Below are positions 48,841-57,158 of a stretch of DNA of 64,000 nt, piece after piece. The translations under genes were made by a program, and so were the position numbers. The notes beneath the pieces were generated by a model. The model worked only from the letters and a program-made list of their open reading frames with translations, was not told the DNA's origin and did not search any database. This DNA comes from Streptomyces sp. GESEQ-35. GTDB taxonomy: Bacteria; Actinomycetota; Actinomycetes; Streptomycetales; Streptomycetaceae. The stretch's first letter is position 1. Every line of letters starts with the position of its first letter. Location: assembly GCF_017948485.1 (NCBI RefSeq), contig NZ_JAFFSX010000024.1, positions 1 to 64,000 on the forward strand, written 5' to 3'.

Positions 48841-50043
48841 GTGGACAAGCCGAAGGTGGTTCTGGGGGTCAGCGGTGGGATCGCCGCCTACAAGGCGTGC
48901 GAGCTGCTGCGCAGACTGACCGAGTCCGGGCACGACGTCCGCGTGGTGCCGACCGCCTCCGCCCTGCACTTCGTCGGCGCCGCCACCTGGTCCGCGCTCT
49001 CCGGCCACCCGGTCTCGACCGAGGTCTGGGACGACGTCCACGAGGTCCCGCACGTCCGTATCGGGCAGCACGCCAATCTGGTGGTCGTCGCCCCGGCCAC
49101 CGCCGACATGTTGGCGAAGGCGGCTCACGGCCTCGCCGACGACCTGCTCACGAACACGTTGCTCACCGCCCGCTGTCCGGTGGTCTTCGCCCCTGCCATG
49201 CACACGGAGATGTGGGAGCACCCGGCCACCCAGGAGAACGTGGCGACGTTGCGCCGCCGCGGCGCGGTGGTCATCGAGCCGGCCGTCGGCCGCCTCACCG
49301 GCGTCGACACCGGCAAGGGCCGACTGCCCGACCCGGCCGAGATCTTCGAGGTCTGCCGCCGAGTTCTCGCCAGGGGAGTCACGGAACCCGATCTCGCCGG
49401 CAGACACGTCGTCGTCAGCGCCGGTGGCACCCGCGAACCCCTCGACCCGGTCCGCTTCCTCGGCAACCGCTCCTCCGGCAAGCAGGGCTACGCCCTCGCC
49501 CGCACCGCCGCTGCGCGCGGCGCCCGCGTGACGCTGATCGCCGCGAACGCGGCCCTGCCCGATCCGGCGGGCGTCGACGTCGTCCCGGTCGGGACAGCCG
49601 TACAACTGCGTGAGGCGGTACTGAAGGCGGCCGCGGACGCCGACGCGGTCGTCATGGCCGCCGCGGTCGCGGACTTCCGCCCGGCGACCTACGCGGCCGG
49701 AAAGATCAAGAAGAAGGACGGCCAGGACCCGGACCCCATCACGCTGGTACGGAATCCGGACATCCTCGCGGAGATCTCGGCCGACCGCGCCCGCCCCGGA
49801 CAGGTGATCGTCGGCTTCGCCGCGGAGACGGACAACGTCCTGGCCAACGGCCGTACGAAGCTGGAACGCAAGGGGTGCGACCTTCTCGTGGTGAACGAGG
49901 TGGGGGAGCGCAAGACGTTCGGTGCCGAGGAGAACGAAGCCGTTGTGCTGGGCGCCGACGGCACGGAGACCCCGGTCCCGCACGGCCCGAAGGAGGCCTT
50001 GGCCGAAACGGTGTGGGATCTGGTGGCCCAGCGGCTCCGCTGA
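48841..50043 (+). CDS. coaBC: Bifunctional phosphopantothenoylcysteine decarboxylase/synthetase
   Basis: Two steps of coenzyme A synthesis. 400 residues from GTG 48841 with GGGGAGG upstream. N-terminal CoaC flavin domain (LGVSGGIAAYKA, active-site His in the PHVRIGQHANL region, substrate Cys near TARCPVVFAPAMHTEMW) and C-terminal CoaB (SAGGTREPLDPVRFLGNRSSGKQG, VMAAAVADFRP). An ATG 12 codons upstream has no ribosome site. metK follows after a 241-base gap. Confidence 0.94.
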   Translation: MDKPKVVLGVSGGIAAYKACELLRRLTESGHDVRVVPTASALHFVGAATWSALSGHPVSTEVWDDVHEVPHVRIGQHANLVVVAPATADMLAKAAHGLADDLLTNTLLTARCPVVFAPAMHTEMWEHPATQENVATLRRRGAVVIEPAVGRLTGVDTGKGRLPDPAEIFEVCRRVLARGVTEPDLAGRHVVVSAGGTREPLDPVRFLGNRSSGKQGYALARTAAARGARVTLIAANAALPDPAGVDVVPVGTAVQLREAVLKAAADADAVVMAAAVADFRPATYAAGKIKKKDGQDPDPITLVRNPDILAEISADRARPGQVIVGFAAETDNVLANGRTKLERKGCDLLVVNEVGERKTFGAEENEAVVLGADGTETPVPHGPKEALAETVWDLVAQRLR

Positions 50044-50284
50044 ATGTTTCATTCGCTTCACTGCTCTTCTGCAACCTCGCACATTGAGGCGTGGCGCCCC
50101 TGGTCAAGGCCGTAGGGGATTGGGCAGAATGCCCGTGCCGCAGGTCACGGTGGTTCCGCGAGGCGAGACAGGGGGGCCGGTGGCCGAGCACGACCGATAA
50201 ACTGTTCTCGGACGGAGCCGGGCGCAGCCCCCGAGCCCGTCCGACCATGATCAGACAGCAGCCGCTGCAACCCCAGGGAGCGTT
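50044..50284 (+). promoter_or_regulatory. metK leader with hairpin
   Basis: A TAAACT -10-like hexamer at 50198-50203 and a hairpin (CGGACGG at 50209-50215, CCGTCCG at 50237-50243) precede metK. The -35 is unclear. I see no SAM riboswitch core. No coding region is convincing. GGGAG near 50277 is the ribosome site. Confidence 0.35.
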
Positions 50285-51493
50285 GTGTCCCGTCGCTTGT
50301 TCACCTCGGAGTCTGTGACCGAGGGTCACCCCGACAAGATCGCTGACCAGATCAGCGACACCATTCTCGACGCGCTTCTGAGCGAGGACCCGACCTCCCG
50401 GGTCGCCGTCGAGACGCTGATCACGACCGGCCAGGTGCATGTGGCCGGCGAGGTCACCACCAAGACGTACGCGGACATCGCGACGCTCGTCCGCAACAAG
50501 GTCCTCGAGATCGGCTACGACTCCTCGAAGAAGGGCTTCGACGGCGCCTCCTGCGGTGTCTCGGTGTCCATCGGCGCGCAGTCCCCGGACATCGCGCAGG
50601 GTGTCGACACGGCGTACGAGAAGCGCGTCGAAGGCGATGAGGACGAGCTGGACAAGCAGGGCGCGGGCGACCAGGGCCTGATGTTCGGCTACGCGACGGA
50701 CGAGACGCCGACGCTGATGCCGCTGCCGATCTTCCTGGCGCACCGTCTGTCGAAGCGCCTGTCCGAGGTCCGCAAGAACGGCACCATCCCGTACCTGCGC
50801 CCCGACGGCAAGACGCAGGTCACCATCGAGTACGACGGCGACAAGGCCGTCCGCCTCGACACGGTCGTGGTCTCCTCGCAGCACGCGAGCGACATCGACC
50901 TGGAGTCCCTCCTGGCCCCCGACATCCGCGAGTTCGTCGTGGAAGCGGAGCTGAAGGCGCTTCTGGACGAGGGCATCAAGCTCGACACCGAGAACTACCG
51001 CCTGCTGGTCAACCCGACCGGCCGTTTCGAGATCGGCGGCCCGATGGGCGACGCCGGCCTCACCGGCCGCAAGATCATCATCGACACGTACGGCGGCATG
51101 GCCCGCCACGGCGGCGGCGCCTTCTCCGGCAAGGACCCGTCCAAGGTCGACCGCTCCGCCGCCTACGCCATGCGCTGGGTCGCCAAGAACGTCGTGGCGG
51201 CCGGCCTGGCCACCCGCTGCGAGGTCCAGGTCGCCTACGCCATCGGCAAGGCCGAGCCGGTCGGTCTGTTCGTCGAGACCTTCGGCACCGCCAAGATCGA
51301 CCACGAGAAGATCGAGAAGGCGATCGACGAGGTCTTCGACCTCCGCCCGGCCGCGATCATCCGCGACCTCGACCTGCTCCGCCCGATCTACGCCCAGACC
51401 GCCGCGTACGGCCACTTCGGCCGTGAGCTCCCCGAATTCACCTGGGAGCGCACGGACCGCGTGGAGGCGCTGCGGCAGGCGGCGGGGCTCTAA
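50285..51493 (+). CDS. metK: S-adenosylmethionine synthetase
   Basis: Methionine plus ATP to SAM. 402 residues, GTG start. FTSESVTEGHPDK, GAGDQGLMFGYA, and the C-terminal GGGAFSGKDPSKVDRS motifs are all present. SAM level influences antibiotic production in Streptomyces. Followed by a strong terminator. Confidence 0.97.
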   Translation: MSRRLFTSESVTEGHPDKIADQISDTILDALLSEDPTSRVAVETLITTGQVHVAGEVTTKTYADIATLVRNKVLEIGYDSSKKGFDGASCGVSVSIGAQSPDIAQGVDTAYEKRVEGDEDELDKQGAGDQGLMFGYATDETPTLMPLPIFLAHRLSKRLSEVRKNGTIPYLRPDGKTQVTIEYDGDKAVRLDTVVVSSQHASDIDLESLLAPDIREFVVEAELKALLDEGIKLDTENYRLLVNPTGRFEIGGPMGDAGLTGRKIIIDTYGGMARHGGGAFSGKDPSKVDRSAAYAMRWVAKNVVAAGLATRCEVQVAYAIGKAEPVGLFVETFGTAKIDHEKIEKAIDEVFDLRPAAIIRDLDLLRPIYAQTAAYGHFGRELPEFTWERTDRVEALRQAAGL

Positions 51494-51510
51494 GCTCCCG
51501 GCTCTCTGCC

Positions 51511-51540
51511 AGGCCCGGCGTCCTTCGGGGCGCCGGGCCT
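51511..51540 (+). terminator. Terminator after metK
   Basis: AGGCCCGGCGTCC pairs with GGGCGCCGGGCCT (13 base pairs, one G-U) around a stable TTCG tetraloop, 17 bases after the metK stop. Only a weak T-tail. Confidence 0.75.
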
Positions 51541-51631
51541 CGGTGCGTTTCGAGCCCGGTGGGGAGGGCCGAGAGGTGTGCGGGGAACTCGGGCGCGGTC
51601 GGTTGTCAGTGGCGTTTGGAAGAATGCAAGG

Positions 51632-53782
51632 GTGAGCAGCGAGGACGGGCAGGGGGCGGGTGGCGGGGAGGGTGCGCCGCCCGAGCAGCTCGCGTTCATT
51701 CGGGAGAGTGTGCGCAAGGCGAAGGCGCCGCGGGCCAAGCCGCGGACGTGGCGGGGGGCCGCGCTGGCCACGACGCTGCCTGTTGCGCGGGTGCTCGTGG
51801 ACAAGGGGGTGCTGCATCTTGACCGGTACTTCGACTATGCGGTGCCCGAGGAGCTCGACGCCGAGGCGCAGCCGGGCGTGCGGGTGCGGGTGCGGTTCGG
51901 GGCCGGGCGGAACCGGGTGCGGGACGGGCGGCGTGAGGGCGGCGGGCTGATCGACGGGTTTCTCGTCGAGCGGCGGGCCGAGTCCGACTACTCCGGGCCG
52001 CTGGCCGCGCTGGCTCAGGTGGTGTCCCCCGAGCCCGTGTTGAGCGAGGAACTGCTCGGGTTGGCCCGCGCTGTCGCCGACCGGTACGCCGGGAGTCTCG
52101 CCGATGTGCTCCAGCTCGCCGTGCCTCCGCGCAGCGCGCGGGCCGAGCAGCGGCCGTCCCCCGAGCCGTTGCCCGCGCCGGGGGCTCCCGAGGCGGGGTC
52201 CTGGCGGCGGTATGAGCGGGGTGCCGCGTTTCTTGAGGCGCTGGCCTCCGGGGGTGCGCCGCGTGCCGTGTGGAACGCCCTGCCCGGGGCCGACGCATGG
52301 AGCGGGGAGCTGGCCCGGGCTGTCGTGGCGACGCTCGCCTCCGGACGCGGTGCGCTGGTCGTGCTGCCGGACGGGCGGGCGGTCGCGCGGGTCGACGCCG
52401 CGTTGACCTCGCTGCTGGGGGAGGGGCGGCATGCCGTACTCACCGCCGACGCCGGGCCCGAGAAGCGCTACCGGGAGTGGCTGGCCGTCCGGCGGGGGTC
52501 CGTGCGAGCCGTCGTGGGCACGCGGGCCGCGATGTTCGCCCCGGTGCAGAATCTCGGGCTCGTCGCCATCTGGGACGACGGCGACGACAGCCACAGCGAG
52601 CTGCATGCGCCGCAGCCGCATGCGCGGGAGGTGTTGTTGCTGCGGGCCGCCCAGGACAAGTGCGCCTTTCTGCTGGGCGGCTGGAGCTGCACGGTGGAGG
52701 CCGCGCAGCTCGTGGAGAGCGGGTGGGCGGGGCCGTTGGTGGCGACCCGCGAGCAGGTGCGGGGTGCCGCTCCGCTCGTACGGACCGTGGGGGACGGGGA
52801 TCTCGCGCGGGACGAGGCCGCGCGGGCCGCGCGACTGCCGACCCTTGCCTGGCAGGCCGTCAGGGACGCGTTGCGCACCGGGCCGGTGCTGGTGCAGGTG
52901 CCGCGGCGGGGGTATGTGCCGCGGATGGCCTGTGCCCAGTGCCGGGCCCCTGCGCGGTGCCGGCATTGTGCCGGGCCGTTGGAGGCGCAGGACGCCGGGG
53001 CGTTGCGCTGCGGCTGGTGCGGGCGTGAGGAGGGCGCCTGGCACTGCCCGGAGTGCGGGTCGTTCCGGCTGCGGGCGCAGGTCGTCGGGGCGCGGCGGAC
53101 CGCCGAGGAGCTGGGGCGCGCCTTTCCTGCCGTGGCGGTTCGGACGTCAGGGCGTGAGCATGTGCTGGACACCGTGCCGGGGGCGCCCGCGCTGGTCGTG
53201 AGCACGCCGGGGGCCGAGCCGGTGGCCGAGGGCGGGTATGCGGCGGCCCTGCTGCTGGACGGGTGGGCCATGCTCGGGCGGCCCGATCTGCGCGCCGGCG
53301 AGGACGCGTTGCGGCGGTGGATCGCCGCGGCGGCGCTGGTACGGCCGCAGGGGGACGGCGGCACCGTGGTCGTCGTCGCGGAACCGACGTTGCGGCCCGT
53401 GCAGGCACTGGTGCGGTGGGATCCCGTCGGGCATGCGGTGCGGGAGCTCGGCGAGCGCGCCGAGCTGGGGTTTCCGCCGGTGTCGCGGATGGCTGCCGTG
53501 TCGGGGTCGCGAGATGCGGTCGGGGCGTTCCTGGAGGCGGTGGAACTACCTCGGGAGGCTCAGGTGTTGGGGCCCGTGCCGTTGCCCGTCACGGCCGCGG
53601 GGCGTCCCCGGCAGGTGGGAGCGCCGCCGCCCGGGGAGCACTGGGAGCGGGCCCTGATCAGGGTGCCGCCGGGGCGGGGGTCTGCGCTGGCAGCCGCGTT
53701 GAAGGCCGCGCAGGCTGCGCGGATGGCCAAGGGGAGCGAGGAGGCGGTTCGGATTCGGATTGATCCGCCTGATATCGGGTGA
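51632..53782 (+). CDS. priA: Primosomal protein N' (PriA), helicase-inactive actinobacterial form
   Basis: Replication-restart factor family. 716 residues from GTG 51632. N-terminal 3'-DNA-binding domain (ARVLVDKGVLHLDRYFDY). The Walker A position reads ALPGADAWSGE (about 216-226) without GKT, and the DEEH box is IWDDGDDSHSE (about 313-323), so ATP hydrolysis is unlikely. Eight zinc Cys are intact (434, 437, 443, 446, 460, 463, 472, 475). This loss is seen in other actinobacteria. The C-terminal fold is present. A perfect hairpin follows. Confidence 0.92.
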   Translation: MSSEDGQGAGGGEGAPPEQLAFIRESVRKAKAPRAKPRTWRGAALATTLPVARVLVDKGVLHLDRYFDYAVPEELDAEAQPGVRVRVRFGAGRNRVRDGRREGGGLIDGFLVERRAESDYSGPLAALAQVVSPEPVLSEELLGLARAVADRYAGSLADVLQLAVPPRSARAEQRPSPEPLPAPGAPEAGSWRRYERGAAFLEALASGGAPRAVWNALPGADAWSGELARAVVATLASGRGALVVLPDGRAVARVDAALTSLLGEGRHAVLTADAGPEKRYREWLAVRRGSVRAVVGTRAAMFAPVQNLGLVAIWDDGDDSHSELHAPQPHAREVLLLRAAQDKCAFLLGGWSCTVEAAQLVESGWAGPLVATREQVRGAAPLVRTVGDGDLARDEAARAARLPTLAWQAVRDALRTGPVLVQVPRRGYVPRMACAQCRAPARCRHCAGPLEAQDAGALRCGWCGREEGAWHCPECGSFRLRAQVVGARRTAEELGRAFPAVAVRTSGREHVLDTVPGAPALVVSTPGAEPVAEGGYAAALLLDGWAMLGRPDLRAGEDALRRWIAAAALVRPQGDGGTVVVVAEPTLRPVQALVRWDPVGHAVRELGERAELGFPPVSRMAAVSGSRDAVGAFLEAVELPREAQVLGPVPLPVTAAGRPRQVGAPPPGEHWERALIRVPPGRGSALAAALKAAQAARMAKGSEEAVRIRIDPPDIG

Positions 53783-53834
53783 GAGGCGGCGACTGGTGAC
53801 CGTCGCACGGATTGGTCGCCGGCGCAGCATGATT

Positions 53835-53865
53835 CTGCCCTCCCGGATCCTTGCCGGGAGGGCAG
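53835..53865. terminator. Bidirectional terminator between priA and HTH gene
   Basis: CTGCCCTCCCGG and CCGGGAGGGCAG are perfect 12-base arms with a 7-base loop. It lies between convergent genes, 52 bases after priA. Confidence 0.7.
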
Positions 53866-53879
53866 TGCGGTGGGTGTCG

Positions 53880-54422
53880 TCAGCCGTTGCGCGGGCCCGG
53901 GAAGGCTGTCGGCCTGGCCTCGTCGCGGAGGACCGGGCTGCCTGCCGTCGGCTGGGTGGGCATGGAGCGCGCGGCGGGGACCGTCGGCATCGTGGGAATG
54001 CCCGTGTTGACGTTGACCGTGCGGGCGACTGTCGGCTCCGCCGGCATCTCGGCCTCGGTGGCCGCCTGCGTCGCGGCACGGCGTGATCCGTAACGGCGGT
54101 GCACGGCCTGCTTGGTGACGCCGAGCGCGGAGCCCACCGCGTCCCACGAGAAGCCGAGTGAGCGGTCGAAGTCCACGGCCGCCGTGACCAGGGTCTCGAC
54201 ACTGTCGCGCAGTTCCTGCGCGAGGCGGACCGTCGGGGCGGGGGCGCGTCCGTAGACGACGAAGCCCGTGGAGGGGCCGGAGCGGCGCGGGCGGTAGACG
54301 TTGCCCAACTGGGCGGTGAGCGTGCGCAGTGCGTCCACCTGCCGGCGGACCCGCTCGATGTCCCGCACCAGCAAGTGCAGGCTGGCCCGAGCCTGGGCGT
54401 CGTGGGTTGCGTGGTCGGCCAT
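53880..54422 (-). CDS. HTH-containing conserved protein
   Basis: 180 residues from ATG 54422 with GAGAGG about 6 bases upstream. Helical N-terminus (DAQARASLHLLVRDIERVRRQ), then a helix-turn-helix-like segment FSWDAVGSALGVTKQAVHRRYG at about 115-136, and a disordered Pro/Ala/Thr tail. It may be a DNA-binding protein. Conserved near fmt in streptomycetes as far as I recall. Divergent from fmt. Targets unknown. Confidence 0.75.
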   Translation of the reverse strand: MADHATHDAQARASLHLLVRDIERVRRQVDALRTLTAQLGNVYRPRRSGPSTGFVVYGRAPAPTVRLAQELRDSVETLVTAAVDFDRSLGFSWDAVGSALGVTKQAVHRRYGSRRAATQAATEAEMPAEPTVARTVNVNTGIPTMPTVPAARSMPTQPTAGSPVLRDEARPTAFPGPRNG

Positions 54423-54750
54423 GAACAAGCCTCTCGAACCGGCGTTGAAAAGGATCGGGCCGCGCGATGTGCGGCCCGTTGTGGTCAACTCTTTCTTGAC
54501 CAACGCGGATTCGCTCCGCGGGTCACGCAGTGGGGGCGTATGGGCATATGCGTGCGCCCTTGGCGCCGGGGCGTGCGCGGGCGCCTCGGCCTTCGGCCGG
54601 GCGCCCTTTCTTTCCCACCCGCGCACCACCCGTTTCCAGTTGGACAGCAGCGGCATTCGGCTGCGGGTCCGGGGAGCTTGTCCCTGTCCTCCGCCATAGA
54701 CTGGTGTGTCGCCCGCACCCAACCCCCGCCCGAGAGGCCCGTACCCACCC
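54423..54750. other. Hairpin-rich divergent gap before fmt (328 bases)
   Basis: No convincing gene. It holds an 8-base-pair hairpin at 54456-54478, a 7-base-pair one at 54482-54501 (TGGTCAA/TTGACCA), a full intrinsic terminator at 54579-54613, and a TAGACT -10-like hexamer at 54697-54702 that may start fmt. See the separate finding. Confidence 0.6.
54579..54613 (+). terminator. Intrinsic terminator upstream of fmt
   Basis: GGGCGCC-T-CGGCC pairs with GGCCG-GGCGCCC around a TTC loop, followed by TTTCTTT. Stem plus T-tract is complete for plus-strand transcription, yet no plus-strand gene ends here: priA ended about 800 bases earlier at its own hairpin. Confidence 0.7.
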
Positions 54751-55683
54751 ATGAAGCTCGTCTTCGCCGGTACCCCCGAGGTCGCCGTTCCCGCACTGGA
54801 CGCCCTGATCGCCTCCGGGCGGCACGAGGTGGCCGCTGTTGTCACGCGGCCTGATGCGCCGGCCGGGCGTGGGCGCAGGCTGGTCGCGAGTCCGGTCGCC
54901 GAGCGGGCGGAGGAGGCCGGGATCGAGGTGCTGAAGCCCGTGAAGCCGCGGGACCCGGCATTCCTGGAGCGGCTCACGGAGATCGCCCCGGACTGCTGTC
55001 CCGTCGTCGCGTACGGTGCCCTGCTGCCCCGGGTGGCCCTCGACATCCCCGCCCACGGCTGGGTCAATCTGCACTTCTCGCTGCTGCCCGCCTGGCGTGG
55101 GGCCGCTCCCGTCCAGCACTCGATCATGGCTGGGGACGAGATCACGGGCGCCTCGACCTTCCTGATCGAGGAGGGGCTCGACTCCGGGCCCGTCTACGGC
55201 ACGGTGACCGAGACGATCCGGCCCACGGACACCAGCGGCGACCTGCTGACCCGGCTCGCGTTCGCCGGCGCCGGGCTGCTCTCCGCGACCATGGACGGTA
55301 TCGAGGACGGCACCCTGAAGGCCGTACCGCAGCCGTCCGAGGGCGTCACGATGGCGCCGAAGATCACCGTCGAGGACGCTCACGTCGACTGGGCGGCGCC
55401 CGCTCTGCGGGTCGATCGCGTCGTGCGCGGATGCACCCCGGCCCCCGGCGCCTGGACCGTCTTCCGCGGCGAGCGGCTCAAGCTCATCCAGGTCGCCACC
55501 GTGCCCGACCGCGACGAGCTCGCCCCGGGTGCGCTCTCGGTCGGCAAGAACCATGTGTACGTCGGTACGGGCTCGTACGCCGTCGAACTGCTCTGGGTCC
55601 AGGCCCAGGGCAAGAAGCCCATGCGGGCGGCCGACTGGGCGCGCGGGGTGCGGGACGCCGACGGCGAGACGCTCGGCGCGTAA
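54751..55683 (+). CDS. fmt: Methionyl-tRNA formyltransferase
   Basis: Formylates initiator Met-tRNA. 310 residues from ATG 54751. N-terminal VFAGTPEVAVPAL, active-site NLHFSLLPAWRGAAP and the downstream D (LDSGPVYG) are intact. C-terminal OB domain present. Ribosome site weak (GAGAGG 13 bases upstream). rsmB follows after 65 bases. Confidence 0.95.
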   Translation: MKLVFAGTPEVAVPALDALIASGRHEVAAVVTRPDAPAGRGRRLVASPVAERAEEAGIEVLKPVKPRDPAFLERLTEIAPDCCPVVAYGALLPRVALDIPAHGWVNLHFSLLPAWRGAAPVQHSIMAGDEITGASTFLIEEGLDSGPVYGTVTETIRPTDTSGDLLTRLAFAGAGLLSATMDGIEDGTLKAVPQPSEGVTMAPKITVEDAHVDWAAPALRVDRVVRGCTPAPGAWTVFRGERLKLIQVATVPDRDELAPGALSVGKNHVYVGTGSYAVELLWVQAQGKKPMRAADWARGVRDADGETLGA

Positions 55684-55748
55684 CACGGCCCCGGCGTCGA
55701 CGTACGCTGGGTGCACGTCTCTCCCCTTTCATCCGGAGCACCTTTTTC

Positions 55749-57158
55749 GTGAGCGAGCAGTCCCGCCGGCCCCGCAAGCCCTACCGCCGGCCCCAGAAGG
55801 ACCCCGTCCGCATCCTTGCCTTCGAGGCACTCAGGGCGGTGGACGAGCGGGACGCGTACGCCAACCTCGTGCTCCCGCCCCTACTCAGGAAGGCGCGGGA
55901 GAAAGACGACTTCGATGGACGGGACGCCGCGCTCGCGACCGAGTTGGTGTACGGCACGCTGCGGCGGCAGGGGACGTACGACGCCGTCATCGGCGCCTGT
56001 ATCGACCGGCCGCTTCGGGAGGTCGATCCGCCGGTACTCGACGTACTGAGCCTCGGGGTCCATCAGCTGCTCGGGACACGGATTCCGACGCACGCCGCCG
56101 TGTCCGCCTCCGTCGAGCTGGCCCGGGTCGTGCTCGGCGACGGGCGGGCCAAGTTCGTGAACGCGGTCCTGCGGAAGGTTGCCCAGGACGATCTCGACGG
56201 ATGGCTCGCCAAGGTCGCTCCGCCCTACGACGACGATCCCGAGGAGCATCTCGCCGTCGTGCACTCGCACCCCCGCTGGGTCGTCTCCGCACTGTGGGAC
56301 TCCCTCGGTGGCGGACGCGCGGGGATCGAGGAGCTGCTGGCGGCCGACAACGAGCGGCCCGAGGTCACCCTGGTCGCGCGGCCAGGTCGGGCCACGGCCG
56401 AGGAACTGCTCGGCGAGGAGGCCGCCGTGCCGGGGCGCTGGTCGCCGTATGCCGTACGGCTCACCGAGGGCGGCGAGCCCGGTGCGATCGGGGCCGTGCG
56501 CGAGGCGCGGGCCGGTGTCCAGGACGAGGGCAGCCAGCTCGTCGCGCTGGCCCTCGCCAACGCCCCTGTCGACGGGCCTGACGAGAAGTGGCTCGACGGG
56601 TGTGCCGGGCCCGGTGGCAAGGCCGCGCTGCTCGCCGCGCTCGCGGCCGAGCGGGGCGCCGCACTGCTGGCCTCCGAGAAGCAGCCCCACCGCGCGGGGC
56701 TGGTCGCGAAGGCGCTCGCCGGGAACCCGGGGCCGTACCAGGTCATCGCCGCCGACGGGACCCGGCCGCCGTGGCGTCCCGGCTCCTTCGACCGGGTGCT
56801 GATGGACGTGCCGTGCACCGGGCTCGGGGCTCTGCGCCGGCGGCCCGAGGCGCGCTGGCGGCGGCGGCCCGAGGACCTCGACGGGTTCGGTCCGCTCCAG
56901 CGCGACCTGCTGCGTACCGCGCTCGACTCCGTGCGGGTCGGCGGAGTCGTCGGCTACGTCACCTGTTCTCCGCACCTCGCGGAGACCCGGGCCGTCGTCG
57001 ACGATGTGCTGAAGCAGCATCCGCACGCCGAACTCCTCGACGCCCGTCCGCTCCTGCCCGGCGTGCCGGACCTCGGCGATGGTCCCGACGTACAGCTGTG
57101 GCCGCATGTGCACGGGACCGACGCGATGTATCTGGCGCTCATCCGCCGGACTGCGTGA
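55749..57158 (+). CDS. rsmB: 16S rRNA cytosine-967 methyltransferase
   Basis: 469 residues, GTG start. N-terminal NusB-like domain (about 20-150), C-terminal SAM domain with LDGCAGPGGKA (SAM loop), MDVPCTGLG catalytic Cys and VTCSPH second Cys. The Arg/Pro-rich start is typical. Its last 20 bases overlap the convergent MMPL gene. No terminator can fit between them. Confidence 0.93.
   Translation: MSEQSRRPRKPYRRPQKDPVRILAFEALRAVDERDAYANLVLPPLLRKAREKDDFDGRDAALATELVYGTLRRQGTYDAVIGACIDRPLREVDPPVLDVLSLGVHQLLGTRIPTHAAVSASVELARVVLGDGRAKFVNAVLRKVAQDDLDGWLAKVAPPYDDDPEEHLAVVHSHPRWVVSALWDSLGGGRAGIEELLAADNERPEVTLVARPGRATAEELLGEEAAVPGRWSPYAVRLTEGGEPGAIGAVREARAGVQDEGSQLVALALANAPVDGPDEKWLDGCAGPGGKAALLAALAAERGAALLASEKQPHRAGLVAKALAGNPGPYQVIAADGTRPPWRPGSFDRVLMDVPCTGLGALRRRPEARWRRRPEDLDGFGPLQRDLLRTALDSVRVGGVVGYVTCSPHLAETRAVVDDVLKQHPHAELLDARPLLPGVPDLGDGPDVQLWPHVHGTDAMYLALIRRTA

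Noticed and set aside
50044..50284. SAM riboswitch in front of metK
   Set aside because: No SAM-I core or other known SAM aptamer pattern could be found; only a simple hairpin is visible.
49739..53044. A 1101-codon minus-strand frame across coaBC, metK and priA
   Set aside because: It spans three intact plus-strand genes, is rich in Pro/Arg/Gly, and has no family features.
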